A stretch of 64,000 bases of DNA from Pseudomonas sp. ML2-2023-3 (GCF_037055275.1 NZ_CP146343.1:1894501-1958500), one strand, 5' to 3'. Positions 19,395-30,403 are shown, counted from the first letter of the stretch. Notes: generated by a model not told the origin, from the letters alone. Translations and numbers: made by a program.

Positions 19395-19422
19395 CATTGT
19401 TCACTCACTCAAACCCTGCAGA

Positions 19423-20769
19423 TCAAAACTCGTGATCGGCGTTGTCCGGGTTCAGGTCGCTGATGCCCAGCTTGCCAGCGGCTTGCTCGATGGCACCGGT
19501 CTGCTTGACCAGGGCTGCAATGGCATCACGAACCACCTGGTTGCCCGCTGCGTTATCCGCTGCGATCAACTGGTCGTAGTGCTCGCCCTTGTTGGCGCGG
19601 TCAACCATGACCTGGATCTTGGCTTCTGTGTCGGCCAGATCGGATTTCAGTGTCGCGTCTGCAGCCGGGTCAATCACGACCACCAGCGACGACAGGCTTG
19701 GGCCGGTCATTTTAGTGCCGTCAGCGCGCAGGTACTCGCCCAGGTACACGTTACGAATGCCCTTGGCATCGTAGAAGTGCGAGTTGTGGGTGTTGTCGCT
19801 GAAGCAGTCCTGCTCGTCTTCAGGGGAGTTGGCTTCCAGTGACACTTTCATACGCTCGCCGGCCAGTTCGCCCAGCGACAGGCTGCCCATGCCGAACAGC
19901 ATTTTGCGCAGACCGTTTTGTACCGGCTCGGCTTCAAGCGTGGCGCGGTAGTTGTCGGCAACGTTGGGTGCCCAGTTGCCGACCATTTCGTCGAGGTCGT
20001 TAACCAGCAGTTGGGTCACGGCTTTCAAGTAAGCGCGACGGCGTTCGTTGTGGCCGCCAGTGGCGCCTTCGCCTTCCAGGTAGTCGGAAGCAGGGCGGTT
20101 GCCTGCACCCGGGCCTGTGCCGTTGAGGTCCTGGCCCCACAGCAGGAATTCGATTGCGTGATAACCGGTAGCCACGTTGGCTTCGGAACCACCCAGCTCG
20201 TTCAGGCTGGCCAGGGTTTCCGGAGTGATTTCGGTGACGTCGACCTTGTCTTCGCCGATCTGAATCTGGGTGTTGGCGATGATGTTGGCGTTGGCACCCG
20301 GGTTGCCCAGTGCGCCTGCATAGTTGGCGTCAACGTAGTCGATCAGGCCTTCGTCCAGCGGCCAGGCGTTAACTTGGCCTTCCCAGTCATCAATGATGGT
20401 GTTGCCGAAGCGAAACACTTCGCTCTGCAGGTAAGGCACACGGGCTTCAACCCATGCAGCGCGAGCGGCTTTCAGAGTGTCGTCGTTGGGCTTGGCCAGG
20501 AACGCATCGATAGCGGTTTGCAGTTTTTTGGCAGTGCTTTCAGCATCGCTGTATACGGCGTGAACCATGTCGGCGTAATGCGCAACGACGGCCTTGGCGG
20601 CAGCTTCGTCGACTTTGGCTGCGCTGATGTCAGCGGCTGGCGTCGCGGTGCTGGTGGCGGCTGCTGGCGTAGGGGCTGCGGCGGTTTTTTCCTTGTCCTT
20701 GTCGCCACAACCGGCGAGTGAGATAGCAATGGCCAGCAGACTGGCGGTTGCCAGAGGCATACGAATCAT
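19423..20769 (-). CDS. Imelysin-family lipoprotein with GxHxxE motif (IcmP/IrpA-like)
   Basis: 448 aa from the ATG at 20769 (MIRMPLATASLLAIAISLAG, then Cys). The lipoprotein signal is followed by an Ala/Pro/Thr-rich linker and two imelysin halves. GYHAIEFLLWGQDLNG carries the GxHxxE motif at about residue 190, and DCFSDNTH and GIRNVYLG are further family signatures. Relatives include P. aeruginosa IcmP (PA4370), described as an iron-repressed insulin-cleaving protease, and iron-regulated IrpA. An imperfect palindrome upstream (20830–20848) may be a Fur site. It begins the iron operon but now has its own terminator. Confidence 0.9.
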   Translation of the reverse strand: MIRMPLATASLLAIAISLAGCGDKDKEKTAAAPTPAAATSTATPAADISAAKVDEAAAKAVVAHYADMVHAVYSDAESTAKKLQTAIDAFLAKPNDDTLKAARAAWVEARVPYLQSEVFRFGNTIIDDWEGQVNAWPLDEGLIDYVDANYAGALGNPGANANIIANTQIQIGEDKVDVTEITPETLASLNELGGSEANVATGYHAIEFLLWGQDLNGTGPGAGNRPASDYLEGEGATGGHNERRRAYLKAVTQLLVNDLDEMVGNWAPNVADNYRATLEAEPVQNGLRKMLFGMGSLSLGELAGERMKVSLEANSPEDEQDCFSDNTHNSHFYDAKGIRNVYLGEYLRADGTKMTGPSLSSLVVVIDPAADATLKSDLADTEAKIQVMVDRANKGEHYDQLIAADNAAGNQVVRDAIAALVKQTGAIEQAAGKLGISDLNPDNADHEF

Positions 20770-20829
20770 GGCGAAAATCCTGCTTCGAGAGGTGGGACAA
20801 GCGTGCGGCTGCACGCGAAACTGCCACAT

Positions 20830-20848
20830 AATGCGAAAGATATGCATT
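20830..20848. promoter_or_regulatory. Possible Fur-type operator upstream of the imelysin gene
   Basis: AATGC at 20830 and GCATT at 20848 form the outer arms of a 19-bp AT-rich imperfect palindrome, about 60 bp upstream of the ATG. Size and position suit a Fur box and the family is iron-repressed, but the match to the Fur consensus is only partial. Confidence 0.35.
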
Positions 20849-20929
20849 TTGTGTAAAGAGATACTGTTGGAAATATTTCTTATTTACCGCAGGCCGCACC
20901 GGGTCTTTGCCGATTTTTGAAATATGGAT

Positions 20930-22981
20930 TTACATATTGGCGGCCTTGTCACGTTTGGCCTGCTTCAGATAAGCGACCAACTCCCGCGAGCCAAGGGGTT
21001 TGCTGTACAAATAGCCCTGGCCTTCATGGCAGCCTTCGCCGATGACGTAGGCTTCCTGATCAATGGTTTCAACCCCTTCGGCAATCACCTGCATGCCAAG
21101 GCTTTTACCCAGCTGGATGATGGCGCGCACGATAGTGGCATCGTCGCCGTCGTCGATCAGGTCCTGAACAAAGCTTTTATCGATCTTGATTTTGTCCAGC
21201 GGCAGGCTTTTGAGGTAACTCAATGACGAATAGCCTGTGCCAAAATCATCAATCGCAATCAACGCGCCGGAGCGGCGAAGGCTCAGCAGGTGTTGGGCGG
21301 CGGTGCTGATATCTTTCATCAGGCTGGTTTCGGTGACCTCCAGTTCCAGGCTGCGCGGCGGCAAGCGGTGGCGCTGCAGGAGGTTGTTGACCACTCGCGG
21401 CAGTTCGACGTGGTGCAACTGCACCGTGGACAGATTGACCGCCATGCGCAGTTCACTGAAGCCTTGATCATGCCATTCGCGCAGTTGGCGGCAGGCTTCG
21501 TCCATTGCCCATTCACCGATGGCAATGATGCTGCCGTTTTTCTCGGCCAGCGGGATGAACAGATCGGGCGGAACCATGCCGTGTAGCGGGTGCCGCCAGC
21601 GCAAGAGGGCTTCGACACCGACCACCCGGTGGTCGCTGTAACGAATTTGTGGCTGGTAGACCAGGGAGAGCTGGTTGCACTGCAGGGCTTCACGAAGGTC
21701 TTTTTCCAGCTCGCGCATACGCCGCATCTCGCGGTCCACGCTGGCAATATAAAACTGATAGCGGTTGCGCGAGTAACTCTTGGCCAGCGTCATGGTTTGC
21801 TCGGCTTTTTGCAGCAACTTTTCAGTGGTGTCGCCATCTTCGGGAAACAGCGTGATACCGATAGTGGCGCGCAAGCGGATGTTTTGCTGGTCAAGACAGA
21901 AGGGTGATTCAAGGTCATCCAGAATGCTCTGGGCCAGTTCGGCAGCTTCGTAGGGCTGTTCGATATGGGCCTGAATCAGCGCAAACTGATCGCCACCCAG
22001 GCGTCCCAGAGCGCCCAGGCTTCCACTGTGGGCGCGCAAGCGATCGGCCAGAGCCTGCAGCAGTTGATCTCCCGCTTGATAGCCGAACTGCTCGTTGATG
22101 CCTTTGAAGTCGTCCAAGCCCACGCAAAGCACAGCGACGCGGCGTTGCAAACGGCCAGCATCGGTCAGGATCTTGCCTAATTGCCCCTGCAGCTGTTGGC
22201 GATTGGGCAGGCCGGTCAGAAAGTCATACTGGGCCATGCGCAGCAAGGAACTTTCAGCTTCGTGACGCAAACGGTTGTTGCGTTCAATGGATGCGAGCAA
22301 CTGGTTGGAAGTGTTGACCCAAACACCCAGTTCATTGTGCTCGTGACCTTTGAGCAGGGGGATCACGTGCTCGCTGGGGCGGTCCGGATTAATACTGGTC
22401 AGGTGGCCGATGACTTTGGAAAGCGGCTTGGTCAGCAACCACTGATACACCGAATACAGCACCAGCCCCATCAGCAGGGCACGCAACAGTCCGGAGAGCA
22501 GCATGACCGCTGAATCGGCCAGTAACCCTTCGCCGTAACTGGCGGTGTCGAGCGTGATGCTCAGGTCGCCGTAGTACTCGCTGTAAGGCCCCTTGCCTAC
22601 TAGAGGAATACTGAACGTGTGCTCTTGACCCAGAATCATGTCGGTCACCCAGCGGCTCGATGAGTGTTGCAGCGCCCGTGATTTTTCGGCGAGGGCCGTC
22701 TCATTGGGATGGCCGATGGACGCGTTGCGCACGGCTCCATCCTGGAACATGCCTTCGATGACCTGCATGGCCATGTCGCGGTCCAGGCTATACAGCGCTT
22801 GAGTCGACGGGTCGCGAAACATGTCCAGGATACGTCCGGCATCTACCGTGACGGCTTGTCGAACCCGGTAGGCGTCAAAGACAATTTGCGCGCAGCTCAA
22901 TACTCCACCTACGACCACTGCTGACAGCAGTGCGATGCGGAGCAACTTCAGTGACAAGCTGTTCTTGAATTGCAGCTTCAA
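20930..22981 (-). CDS. bifA: BifA-type c-di-GMP phosphodiesterase (degenerate GGDEF + EAL)
   Basis: 683 aa inner-membrane protein. TM1 is at about residues 12–34, then a periplasmic sensor domain, TM2 at about 160–185, a GGDEF domain with the site changed to GGDQF (RLGGDQFALI), and a complete EAL domain (VEALLRWRHP, DDFGTGYSSLSYL). In P. aeruginosa and P. putida BifA the GGDQF site is catalytically inactive and EAL degrades c-di-GMP, lowering biofilm and favouring motility or dispersal. Length, GGDQF and location between the imelysin operon and sodB (as PA4367/PA4366) identify it. Confidence 0.92.
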   Translation of the reverse strand: MKLQFKNSLSLKLLRIALLSAVVVGGVLSCAQIVFDAYRVRQAVTVDAGRILDMFRDPSTQALYSLDRDMAMQVIEGMFQDGAVRNASIGHPNETALAEKSRALQHSSSRWVTDMILGQEHTFSIPLVGKGPYSEYYGDLSITLDTASYGEGLLADSAVMLLSGLLRALLMGLVLYSVYQWLLTKPLSKVIGHLTSINPDRPSEHVIPLLKGHEHNELGVWVNTSNQLLASIERNNRLRHEAESSLLRMAQYDFLTGLPNRQQLQGQLGKILTDAGRLQRRVAVLCVGLDDFKGINEQFGYQAGDQLLQALADRLRAHSGSLGALGRLGGDQFALIQAHIEQPYEAAELAQSILDDLESPFCLDQQNIRLRATIGITLFPEDGDTTEKLLQKAEQTMTLAKSYSRNRYQFYIASVDREMRRMRELEKDLREALQCNQLSLVYQPQIRYSDHRVVGVEALLRWRHPLHGMVPPDLFIPLAEKNGSIIAIGEWAMDEACRQLREWHDQGFSELRMAVNLSTVQLHHVELPRVVNNLLQRHRLPPRSLELEVTETSLMKDISTAAQHLLSLRRSGALIAIDDFGTGYSSLSYLKSLPLDKIKIDKSFVQDLIDDGDDATIVRAIIQLGKSLGMQVIAEGVETIDQEAYVIGEGCHEGQGYLYSKPLGSRELVAYLKQAKRDKAANM

Positions 22982-23194
22982 AGCACTTTTCCCTGTTCCT
23001 TGCCGGTATTGCCTGTGGCCTTGTAGGTTGACGATTCACGACAGGTGCGAAAGCAATAAATCCACAACGCTCACAATCGCTACTGTGTCGGTATTTTCAC
23101 TTCGAACTTGAGGTGCGCTATTAAAATACACAACGCTTTCATACTAGCTGGCCCGGACTCGGCGAGCGGCTCTTTTGAAACTTTAAATCAGACC

Positions 23195-23224
23195 AAAAAA
23201 AACCCGGCAATGCCGGGTTTTTTT
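23195..23224. terminator. Bidirectional intrinsic terminator after sodB
   Basis: An A tract, stem CCCGGCA / TGCCGGG and a T tract give a symmetric terminator. It lies 15 bp beyond the sodB stop and also faces bifA's promoter region. Confidence 0.92.
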
Positions 23225-23238
23225 ACCTGGAGTCAGGC

Positions 23239-23835
23239 TCAGGCAGTGAAGGCTTTACCTTCGAACTGCTCAGCGACGAACTTCCAGTTAACGAGGTTCC
23301 AGAACGCCTCAACATACTTCGGACGTACGTTGCGGTAGTCGATGTAGTAAGCGTGTTCCCAAACGTCGCAGGTCAGCAGCGGGGTGTCGCCGCTGGTCAG
23401 CGGGTTGCCGGCGCCGATGGTGCTGGCCAGTGCCAGGGAACCGTCAGCTTTCTTCACCAGCCAGCCCCAGCCGGAACCGAAGGTGCCGATGGAGGTTTTG
23501 CTGAATTCTTCTTTGAACTTGTCGAACGAGCCGAAGGCAGCGTTGATGGCATCCGCCAGCGCGCCAGTTGGTTCGCCGCCGGCGTTTGGCGCCAGGCAGT
23601 TCCAGTAGAAGGTGTGGTTCCAGACCTGAGCGGCGTTGTTGAAGATACCGCCCGAAGAGGTTTTAACGATCTCTTCCAGGGTTTTGCCTTCGAACTCGGT
23701 GCCTGGCACCAGGTTGTTCAGGTTCACGACGTAGGTGTTGTGGTGCTTGTCGTGGTGAAACTCCAGGGTTTCTTTGGAGATGTGCGGCTGCAGGGCATCG
23801 TGTGCGTACGGCAGCGGCGGCAATTCAAAAGCCAT
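23239..23835 (-). CDS. sodB: Iron superoxide dismutase
   Basis: 198 aa cytoplasmic Fe-SOD. Metal ligands are visible: His in [12 protein letters not shown], His in NHTFYWNCL, and the Asp/His pair in [22 protein letters not shown] is the family signature. The ATG at 23835 has AGGAG 8 bases upstream; the longer upstream reading is not needed. It is single-gene, ended by a strong terminator, and its position next to bifA matches P. aeruginosa. Confidence 0.97.
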   Translation of the reverse strand: MAFELPPLPYAHDALQPHISKETLEFHHDKHHNTYVVNLNNLVPGTEFEGKTLEEIVKTSSGGIFNNAAQVWNHTFYWNCLAPNAGGEPTGALADAINAAFGSFDKFKEEFSKTSIGTFGSGWGWLVKKADGSLALASTIGAGNPLTSGDTPLLTCDVWEHAYYIDYRNVRPKYVEAFWNLVNWKFVAEQFEGKAFTA

Positions 23836-24032
23836 GATGATTCTCCTAATCAGGTCAGTTGCGATGAGCGCAAGGCCGATCACGGGCGGCCAAACACGCG
23901 CCGATGAGTTTTTACTCTTTGCGGCGCAGGGGCTGGATCATAGCACCGGGGTGAAGGCATAACCACGCGACAACTGTGTGGGATAGACGCTTCAGCACTT
24001 TTGGCGATGTTTTTTGTGACCTGCGCGCGGGC

Positions 24033-24635
24033 TCAGCCAGAGACGATCAACTGCACCGCCACCGCATACATCATCACCGCCACCAGCAGGTCCAGCACAC
24101 GCCAGGTATTTGGCCGTGCCAGCCACGGCGCCAGCCATGCGGCGCCCAGTGCCAGGGTGAAAAACCACATCAGCGAAGCACTCGCCGCGCCCACTACATA
24201 GGCCCCTGGCACGCTTTGCTGCGCGCCGAGCGAGCCAATCAGCAAAACCGTATCCAGGTAAACATGGGGGTTGAGCAGGGTGACGGCCAGCGCGCTGAGC
24301 ATCACGGCCTTGAGCGAACGTGCAGTCTGGCCGGCGGATTGCTCAAGGCTCGACTTGGCGAACGCACGACGCAACGCCTGCGTGCCGTACCACAGCAGAA
24401 ACACCGCGCCACCCCATCGCGCCACGCTGAGCAACAACGGGTTCTGCGCCAGGAGGGTCGCCAGGCCGAAGACCCCGGCCGCCACCAGCAGGGCATCGCA
24501 CACTACACAAAACGCGGCCACGGGCAGGTGGTGTTCACGACGCAGGCTTTGTGCGAGGACGAATGCATTCTGGGTGCCGATGGCCATGATCAGGCCGAAC
24601 GCGACCAACAGGCCATTGAGGTAGCTTTGCCACAT
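24033..24635 (-). CDS. LysE/ArgO-type basic amino-acid exporter
   Basis: 200 aa, six predicted TM helices, starting MWQSYLNGLLVAFGLIMAIG with the family signature GTQNAFVLAQ. LysE/ArgO proteins export arginine or lysine. I chose the ATG at 24635 because it gives the canonical N-terminus; longer readings run into the regulator's promoter. It is transcribed divergently from the ArgP-like LysR gene, the standard regulator–exporter pairing, so induction by basic amino acids through ArgP is likely. Confidence 0.9.
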   Translation of the reverse strand: MWQSYLNGLLVAFGLIMAIGTQNAFVLAQSLRREHHLPVAAFCVVCDALLVAAGVFGLATLLAQNPLLLSVARWGGAVFLLWYGTQALRRAFAKSSLEQSAGQTARSLKAVMLSALAVTLLNPHVYLDTVLLIGSLGAQQSVPGAYVVGAASASLMWFFTLALGAAWLAPWLARPNTWRVLDLLVAVMMYAVAVQLIVSG

Positions 24636-24742
24636 AAGAATTACTCGTCGTGTGCAGGCGGGAGAAGGTTGTTGCTGGCTATTGTCCGGCCCTTGGATGT
24701 ATAAGAAAAACCAATATTGCTGATCGCTCATTAGGAAAACTG

Positions 24743-25636
24743 ATGTTCGACTATAAATTGCTCTCGGCCCTGGCCGCGGTAGTAGAACAAGCCGGGTTTG
24801 AACGGGCCGCTCAGGTACTGGGTTTGTCACAATCGGCCATCTCCCAGCGCATCAAGTTGCTGGAAGCGCGCATCGGTCAGCCGGTGCTGATCCGCGCCGC
24901 GCCACCGACGCCGACCGAGATTGGCCGTCGCCTGCTCAACCATGTGCAACAAGTGCGCTTGCTGGAGCGTGACCTGCAAAGTGCAGTGCCGGCGCTGGAT
25001 GACGAGGGGCTGCCCGAACGCCTGCGCATTGCCCTGAATGCCGACAGCCTGGCCACCTGGTGGGCACCGGCGGTGGGTGATTTTTGTGCCGAGCAGCACC
25101 TGTTGCTGGACCTGGTGGTTGAGGATCAGACCGTTGGCCTCAAACGCATGCGCGCCGGTGAAGTGGCTGCCTGCCTGTGTGCCAGTGAGCGGCCAGTGGC
25201 CGGGGCCCGTAGCGTGCTGCTGGGCGCCATGCGCTATCGGGCACTGGCGAGCCCGGCTTTTATTGCACGGCATTTTCCTGAGGGTGTGAGCCCGGCGTTG
25301 CTGTCAAAAACACCAGCCCTGGTGTTTGGCCCGGATGATTTTCTGCAACACCGCTACCTGGCCGCACTGGGCGTAGACGGTGGATTCGAACACCATTTGT
25401 GCCCGTCCTCCGAAGGGTTTATCCGTTTGGCCGAGGCGGGTCTGGGATGGGGGCTGGTCCCGGAGTTGCAAGTGCGCGAACAGCTTGAATGTGGACGTCT
25501 GGTGGAGCTTTTGCCAGATAAACCCATCGACGTGCCACTGTACTGGCATCATTGGCGTAATGGCGGACAACTGCTGAGTCAACTGACTGAACATTTATCT
25601 CGTTCGGCAGCCCGCTGGTTAGTGCCTTTGGCCTGA
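24743..25636 (+). CDS. argP: ArgP (IciA)-like LysR regulator
   Basis: 297 aa. The N-terminal winged helix (LLSALAAVVEQAGFERAAQV, then LGLSQSAISQRIKLLEARIG) is typical of ArgP, with IRAAPPTPTEIGRRLLNH after it. The C-terminal part is the periplasmic-binding-like effector domain. ArgP activates argO/lysE in response to Arg/Lys. The 107-bp divergent promoter region with the exporter supports this role. The ATG at 24743 is preceded by TAGGAAAAC. Confidence 0.87.
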   Translation: MFDYKLLSALAAVVEQAGFERAAQVLGLSQSAISQRIKLLEARIGQPVLIRAAPPTPTEIGRRLLNHVQQVRLLERDLQSAVPALDDEGLPERLRIALNADSLATWWAPAVGDFCAEQHLLLDLVVEDQTVGLKRMRAGEVAACLCASERPVAGARSVLLGAMRYRALASPAFIARHFPEGVSPALLSKTPALVFGPDDFLQHRYLAALGVDGGFEHHLCPSSEGFIRLAEAGLGWGLVPELQVREQLECGRLVELLPDKPIDVPLYWHHWRNGGQLLSQLTEHLSRSAARWLVPLA

Positions 25637-25688
25637 TAACCGGCGTTTAAAGAGCAAGCAGCAAGAATTACAGCATTTGGAGTGATTG

Positions 25689-26687
25689 ATGAAGATTCTG
25701 GTCACCGGCGCGAGCGGCTTTATCGGTGGACGCTTCGCGCGCTTTGCCCTGGAGCAGGGCTTTGACGTGCGGGTCAGCGGGCGACGGGCTGAGGGTGTTG
25801 AACACCTGGTGCGGCGTGGGGCTGAATTTATCCCGGGTGATTTGACCGATGGCTTGCTGGTGCGTGACCTGTGTGTCGATGTCGACGCTGTGGTTCATTG
25901 TGCTGGCCATAGGGGCGCCTGGGGGCGTTATCAGGACTTCCACCGTGACAACGTGCTGGTGACCGAGAACGTGGTTGAGGCCTGCTTGAAGCAGCGGGTG
26001 CGCCGCCTGGTGCATTTGTCCTCTGCATCCTTGTACTTCGATGGCCGTTCCCACACCGACCTCACCGAAGAACAGTTGCCCAGGCGTTTTCGGCACCCAT
26101 ATGCCGCGACCAAAAACCTGGCGGAGCAAAAGGTGTTCGGTGCCCAGGAGTTCGGCCTTGAAGTGATTGCCCTGCGTCCGCGGTTTGTCACGGGGGCGGG
26201 GGATATGAGCATGTTCCCGCGCTTGTTGAAAATGCAGCGCAAAGGTCGCCTGGCCATCGTGGGCAACGGCCTGAACAAGGTCGACTTCACCAGTGTGCAA
26301 AACCTCAACGAGGCGTTGATGAGCAGCTTGTTGAATACGGGTTCGGCCTTGGGCAGGGCCTACAACATCAGTAATGGCACGCCCATCCCGTTGTGGGATG
26401 TGATCAATTATGTGATGCGCCAAATGAACGTGCCGCAAGTAACCCGTTATCGCGGCTACGGCCTGGCCTACAGTCTGGGCGCGCTGAGCGAAGTCGGCTG
26501 CAAGCTGTGGCCGGGCCAGCCCGAACCGTCACGTTCGCGTTTGGGGGTGCAGATCATGGACAAAGACTTTACCCTCGACATCAGCCGTGCCCGGCATTAC
26601 CTGGACTACGACCCCAAAGTCAGTCTGTGGGCCGCACTGGATGAGTTCTGTGGCTGGTGGAAAGCTCAGGAATCGCCGTACCGATAA
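25689..26687 (+). CDS. NAD-dependent epimerase/dehydratase (extended SDR)
   Basis: 332 aa from the ATG at 25689; a TTG one codon earlier is in frame. The nucleotide-binding TGASGFIGGRFARFALEQG is at residues 6–24. The catalytic Ser lies in LVHLSSASLYFDG and YAATK gives the Tyr-Lys pair at about residue 138. It resembles the 3-beta-hydroxysteroid dehydrogenase/NSDHL-like branch; the substrate is unknown. It follows argP by 52 bp on the same strand and precedes a coiled-coil protein gene, an order I recall from the P. aeruginosa PA4360–PA4363 region. Confidence 0.85.
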   Translation: MKILVTGASGFIGGRFARFALEQGFDVRVSGRRAEGVEHLVRRGAEFIPGDLTDGLLVRDLCVDVDAVVHCAGHRGAWGRYQDFHRDNVLVTENVVEACLKQRVRRLVHLSSASLYFDGRSHTDLTEEQLPRRFRHPYAATKNLAEQKVFGAQEFGLEVIALRPRFVTGAGDMSMFPRLLKMQRKGRLAIVGNGLNKVDFTSVQNLNEALMSSLLNTGSALGRAYNISNGTPIPLWDVINYVMRQMNVPQVTRYRGYGLAYSLGALSEVGCKLWPGQPEPSRSRLGVQIMDKDFTLDISRARHYLDYDPKVSLWAALDEFCGWWKAQESPYR

Positions 26688-26723
26688 ATGCTTGTAACTG
26701 AGCGCTATTTTTGAAGGTTTACC

Positions 26724-27545
26724 ATGCGTAACGATGCCCGCGACGACTTTGAACATGTCCCGACCTTGCGCGCCGATGCCCATGATCATGATGAGCTGGC
26801 GCCCACGGACGCTGCTCGTGAGCGCACCACGGTTTATTCACGCAATACACCGGTGATCAAGGTCAAGGGTCCGAGTACCGGGCCTTTGTGGACGTTGATC
26901 TGTGCCTTGCTGCTTGCCGTGGGCGGGCTTGCCTGGTGGAGTTTTCAGCAGATCTCGCTGATGGAGCAGCAACTGGTGGCGACCCAGGAAAGCTTTGCCC
27001 GCATCAGTGAAGATGCGGCGGGGCGGTTGCAGGCCATTTCCGGCAAGGTGGTGGCCAGCGAGTCGAGCATCAACAATGGCAGCGAAGCCCTGAAGTTGCA
27101 GATCAAGCAGCTCGAAGAGCAGCTTCTTGAGCAGAGCAAACGTCAGCAGGGTGTTGTGGCGGGGCAGCAGGGCGAGCTGGATCAGCGCTTTGAGCAGATC
27201 AATGCGGCGATGGTGCTGCAGGTGACGGCGCAAAAAGAAACCCAGGCCAGGCTCGAAGCCGAGTTGAAAGCGTTGGGTGCTGAGTTGTCGACGCTCAAGA
27301 CCGGTGTCGCGCAACAGGCTGTAGACGTGGCGGCCCTGAAAAAACAAGGTAATCCGAGTGTGGCGCTCGAGCGTCTGGAACAAGACATGATCGTGCTCAA
27401 GAGCGAACTGGAAAACCGCCCGGCACCTGCCCAAGGCGCCAATGCAGCGGAGTTTGACGTGTTTCGCGCCCAGATGACGCGCAACATCAATACCCTGCAA
27501 AGCCAGATTCAGAACTTGCAGAAGCAGATCAGCGCCCGCCCGTAA
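26724..27545 (+). CDS. Membrane-anchored coiled-coil protein of unknown function
   Basis: 273 aa. A charged cytoplasmic N-terminus of about 52 residues is followed by one TM helix (LWTLICALLLAVGGLAWWSF). A long heptad-rich region follows (KQLEEQLLEQSKRQQ; ARLEAELKALGAELSTLKTG) and a C-terminal coil (MTRNINTLQSQIQNLQKQI). No enzyme motifs. It looks like a type II bitopic periplasmic coiled-coil protein, probably structural. It follows the epimerase gene after 36 bp and ends at a REP hairpin. Confidence 0.8.
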   Translation: MRNDARDDFEHVPTLRADAHDHDELAPTDAARERTTVYSRNTPVIKVKGPSTGPLWTLICALLLAVGGLAWWSFQQISLMEQQLVATQESFARISEDAAGRLQAISGKVVASESSINNGSEALKLQIKQLEEQLLEQSKRQQGVVAGQQGELDQRFEQINAAMVLQVTAQKETQARLEAELKALGAELSTLKTGVAQQAVDVAALKKQGNPSVALERLEQDMIVLKSELENRPAPAQGANAAEFDVFRAQMTRNINTLQSQIQNLQKQISARP

Positions 27546-27559
27546 ATCGCAACACTGAA

Positions 27560-27591
27560 CGTGTGGGAGCGGGCTTGCTAGCCCCCACACG
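27560..27591. repeat. Single REP hairpin between convergent genes
   Basis: CGTGTGGG (27560–27567) pairs with CCCACACG (27584–27591) around the REP core AGCGGGCTTGCTAGC. It separates the coiled-coil gene from the efflux-pump gene and may act as a terminator. Confidence 0.75.
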
Positions 27592-27596
27592 TCCCA

Positions 27597-29114
27597 CTAC
27601 TTCGCCTTGTCTTCACGCCCACGCAGCACCTGATTGGGCATCGCCAGCGCCGCAGCCAGCCCCAGCAACGACACCGCAGCGCTGATGGTCAGCAGGTGGC
27701 GGAAAGTCAGCAGCAGTTCTGCCCGCAGGCTATCCAGCGCGGGGCCCTGGACCGCGTTCAGGCTGTCGAGCAACACATTCCCCGAGCTGCCTTCACCGAT
27801 CAAGGGTTGCCCCATGACCGGTGACAGTATCGAGTCGTGCAGCAACGCCAGCAGCAGGGCCGACATCAAGGCGACCCCCATAGCACCGCCCAAGGCGCGA
27901 AACAGATTGGTGGTGCTGGTCGCCACGCCAATGTCTTGCTGCTGCACCGAGTTCTGCGCGCCCACCAGCGAGGTTGGAAACTGCATGCCCGAAGCGATCC
28001 CGCTGAAAAGCATGAATACGGCGCTCAACAACTCTGCGCTTGGCGGGCTGAAAGCCATTCCCAGGATGGACAGGGGCATCAGCACGGCACCGGCTAAAAT
28101 CATCGGTTTGTAGCGTCCGGTTACCGAAGTCCTGCGCCCGGCAAAATAGGCCCCGATCGGCAAGCCTATGGCCAGAGGCAGCAGGTGCAGGGCCGCGCTG
28201 TCGGCCCCCGCGCCGGTGATGCTCTGATAACGCAACGGCATGAGCACAATCAGGGAAATGGCCTGGAAGCTGGTGAAAAATACCGTGCACCAGCACAGCA
28301 CCGCATTGCGATTGGCAAACAGGTGCATGGGCAGCAACGGTTCAGTCGTGCGACGTTCATGCCACACAAACAGCCCCAGCGCGATCAGTGCAACCGCCAG
28401 AAACCCGGCGACCTGATCATCGCGCCAGCTATGGCCCTGGCCGATAAACGTGATGCTCAGCAGCAGCGACGTCAGGCCCACGATCATCAGCATCGTGCCC
28501 AAGTAGTCAATAATCGGCTTGCGTTGCGGGACAGGTAGCCCGACCAGCGTGCGATAGGAGATCCACCAGGCCGCGAGACCCAGAGGCAAATTGATTAAAA
28601 ATACCCAGCGCCACGACAGATACTCGGTCATGTAACCGCCCAGTACCGGCCCCGCGACGCTGGCCAGTGCATACATGCTGCTGAAGTAGCCCTGATAGCG
28701 ACCCCGTTCGCGTGGTGGAACGATGTCGCCGATGATCGCCTGGCTCACCGATATCATCCCGCCAGCACCAATCCCCTGAATGATCCTTGCCAGGACCAAC
28801 TGCTCCATGTTCTGCGCGAGCCCGCAAAACAGCGAGGCGAGGGTAAAGAGCCCCATGCCGAAGAGCATCAGGCGCCTGCGCCCGTACAAGTCGCCGAGCT
28901 TGCCGTAAATTGGCACGGCCACTGTCATGGCCACCATATAGCCCGAAATCACCCACGCGAGCTGGCTGACATCCTTGAACTGGGCGGAAATGGCGGGCAT
29001 GGAGACGGCGACAATGGTTTGATCCAGTGCCCCCAGGAAAATCGCCAGCATCAGGGCGATCAGGATGCTGCGAATTTCAGGCTTGGTCTGGGGTGGCTGA
29101 TTCAAACTGGTCAC
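27597..29114 (-). CDS. DHA2-family (EmrB/QacA) drug:proton antiporter
   Basis: About 505 aa with about 14 TM segments. Motif A appears as GKLGDLYGRRRLMLFG at about residue 70 and motif C as VAGPVLGGYM; DQTIVAVSMPAI is the TM1 motif of this family. It exports toxic compounds; the substrate is unknown. No HlyD-type adaptor gene is adjacent, so it probably works alone in the inner membrane. I prefer the GTG at 29114, with AAAGGTG 5 bases upstream, over a TTG seven codons earlier. It lies downstream of pobA on the same strand. Confidence 0.85.
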   Translation of the reverse strand: MTSLNQPPQTKPEIRSILIALMLAIFLGALDQTIVAVSMPAISAQFKDVSQLAWVISGYMVAMTVAVPIYGKLGDLYGRRRLMLFGMGLFTLASLFCGLAQNMEQLVLARIIQGIGAGGMISVSQAIIGDIVPPRERGRYQGYFSSMYALASVAGPVLGGYMTEYLSWRWVFLINLPLGLAAWWISYRTLVGLPVPQRKPIIDYLGTMLMIVGLTSLLLSITFIGQGHSWRDDQVAGFLAVALIALGLFVWHERRTTEPLLPMHLFANRNAVLCWCTVFFTSFQAISLIVLMPLRYQSITGAGADSAALHLLPLAIGLPIGAYFAGRRTSVTGRYKPMILAGAVLMPLSILGMAFSPPSAELLSAVFMLFSGIASGMQFPTSLVGAQNSVQQQDIGVATSTTNLFRALGGAMGVALMSALLLALLHDSILSPVMGQPLIGEGSSGNVLLDSLNAVQGPALDSLRAELLLTFRHLLTISAAVSLLGLAAALAMPNQVLRGREDKAK

Positions 29115-29173
29115 GAAAACACCTTTGGGCGGCAAACCTATGGCGGAATGCCGTTAGTCTACTCGATAGCCTG

Positions 29174-30403
<1,230 letters not shown>

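Noticed and set aside
26724..27545. Chemoreceptor or secretion-adaptor identity for the coiled-coil membrane protein
   Set aside because: It lacks a HAMP or signalling tip and lacks the HlyD lipoyl/barrel segments; only a TM helix and coiled coils are visible.
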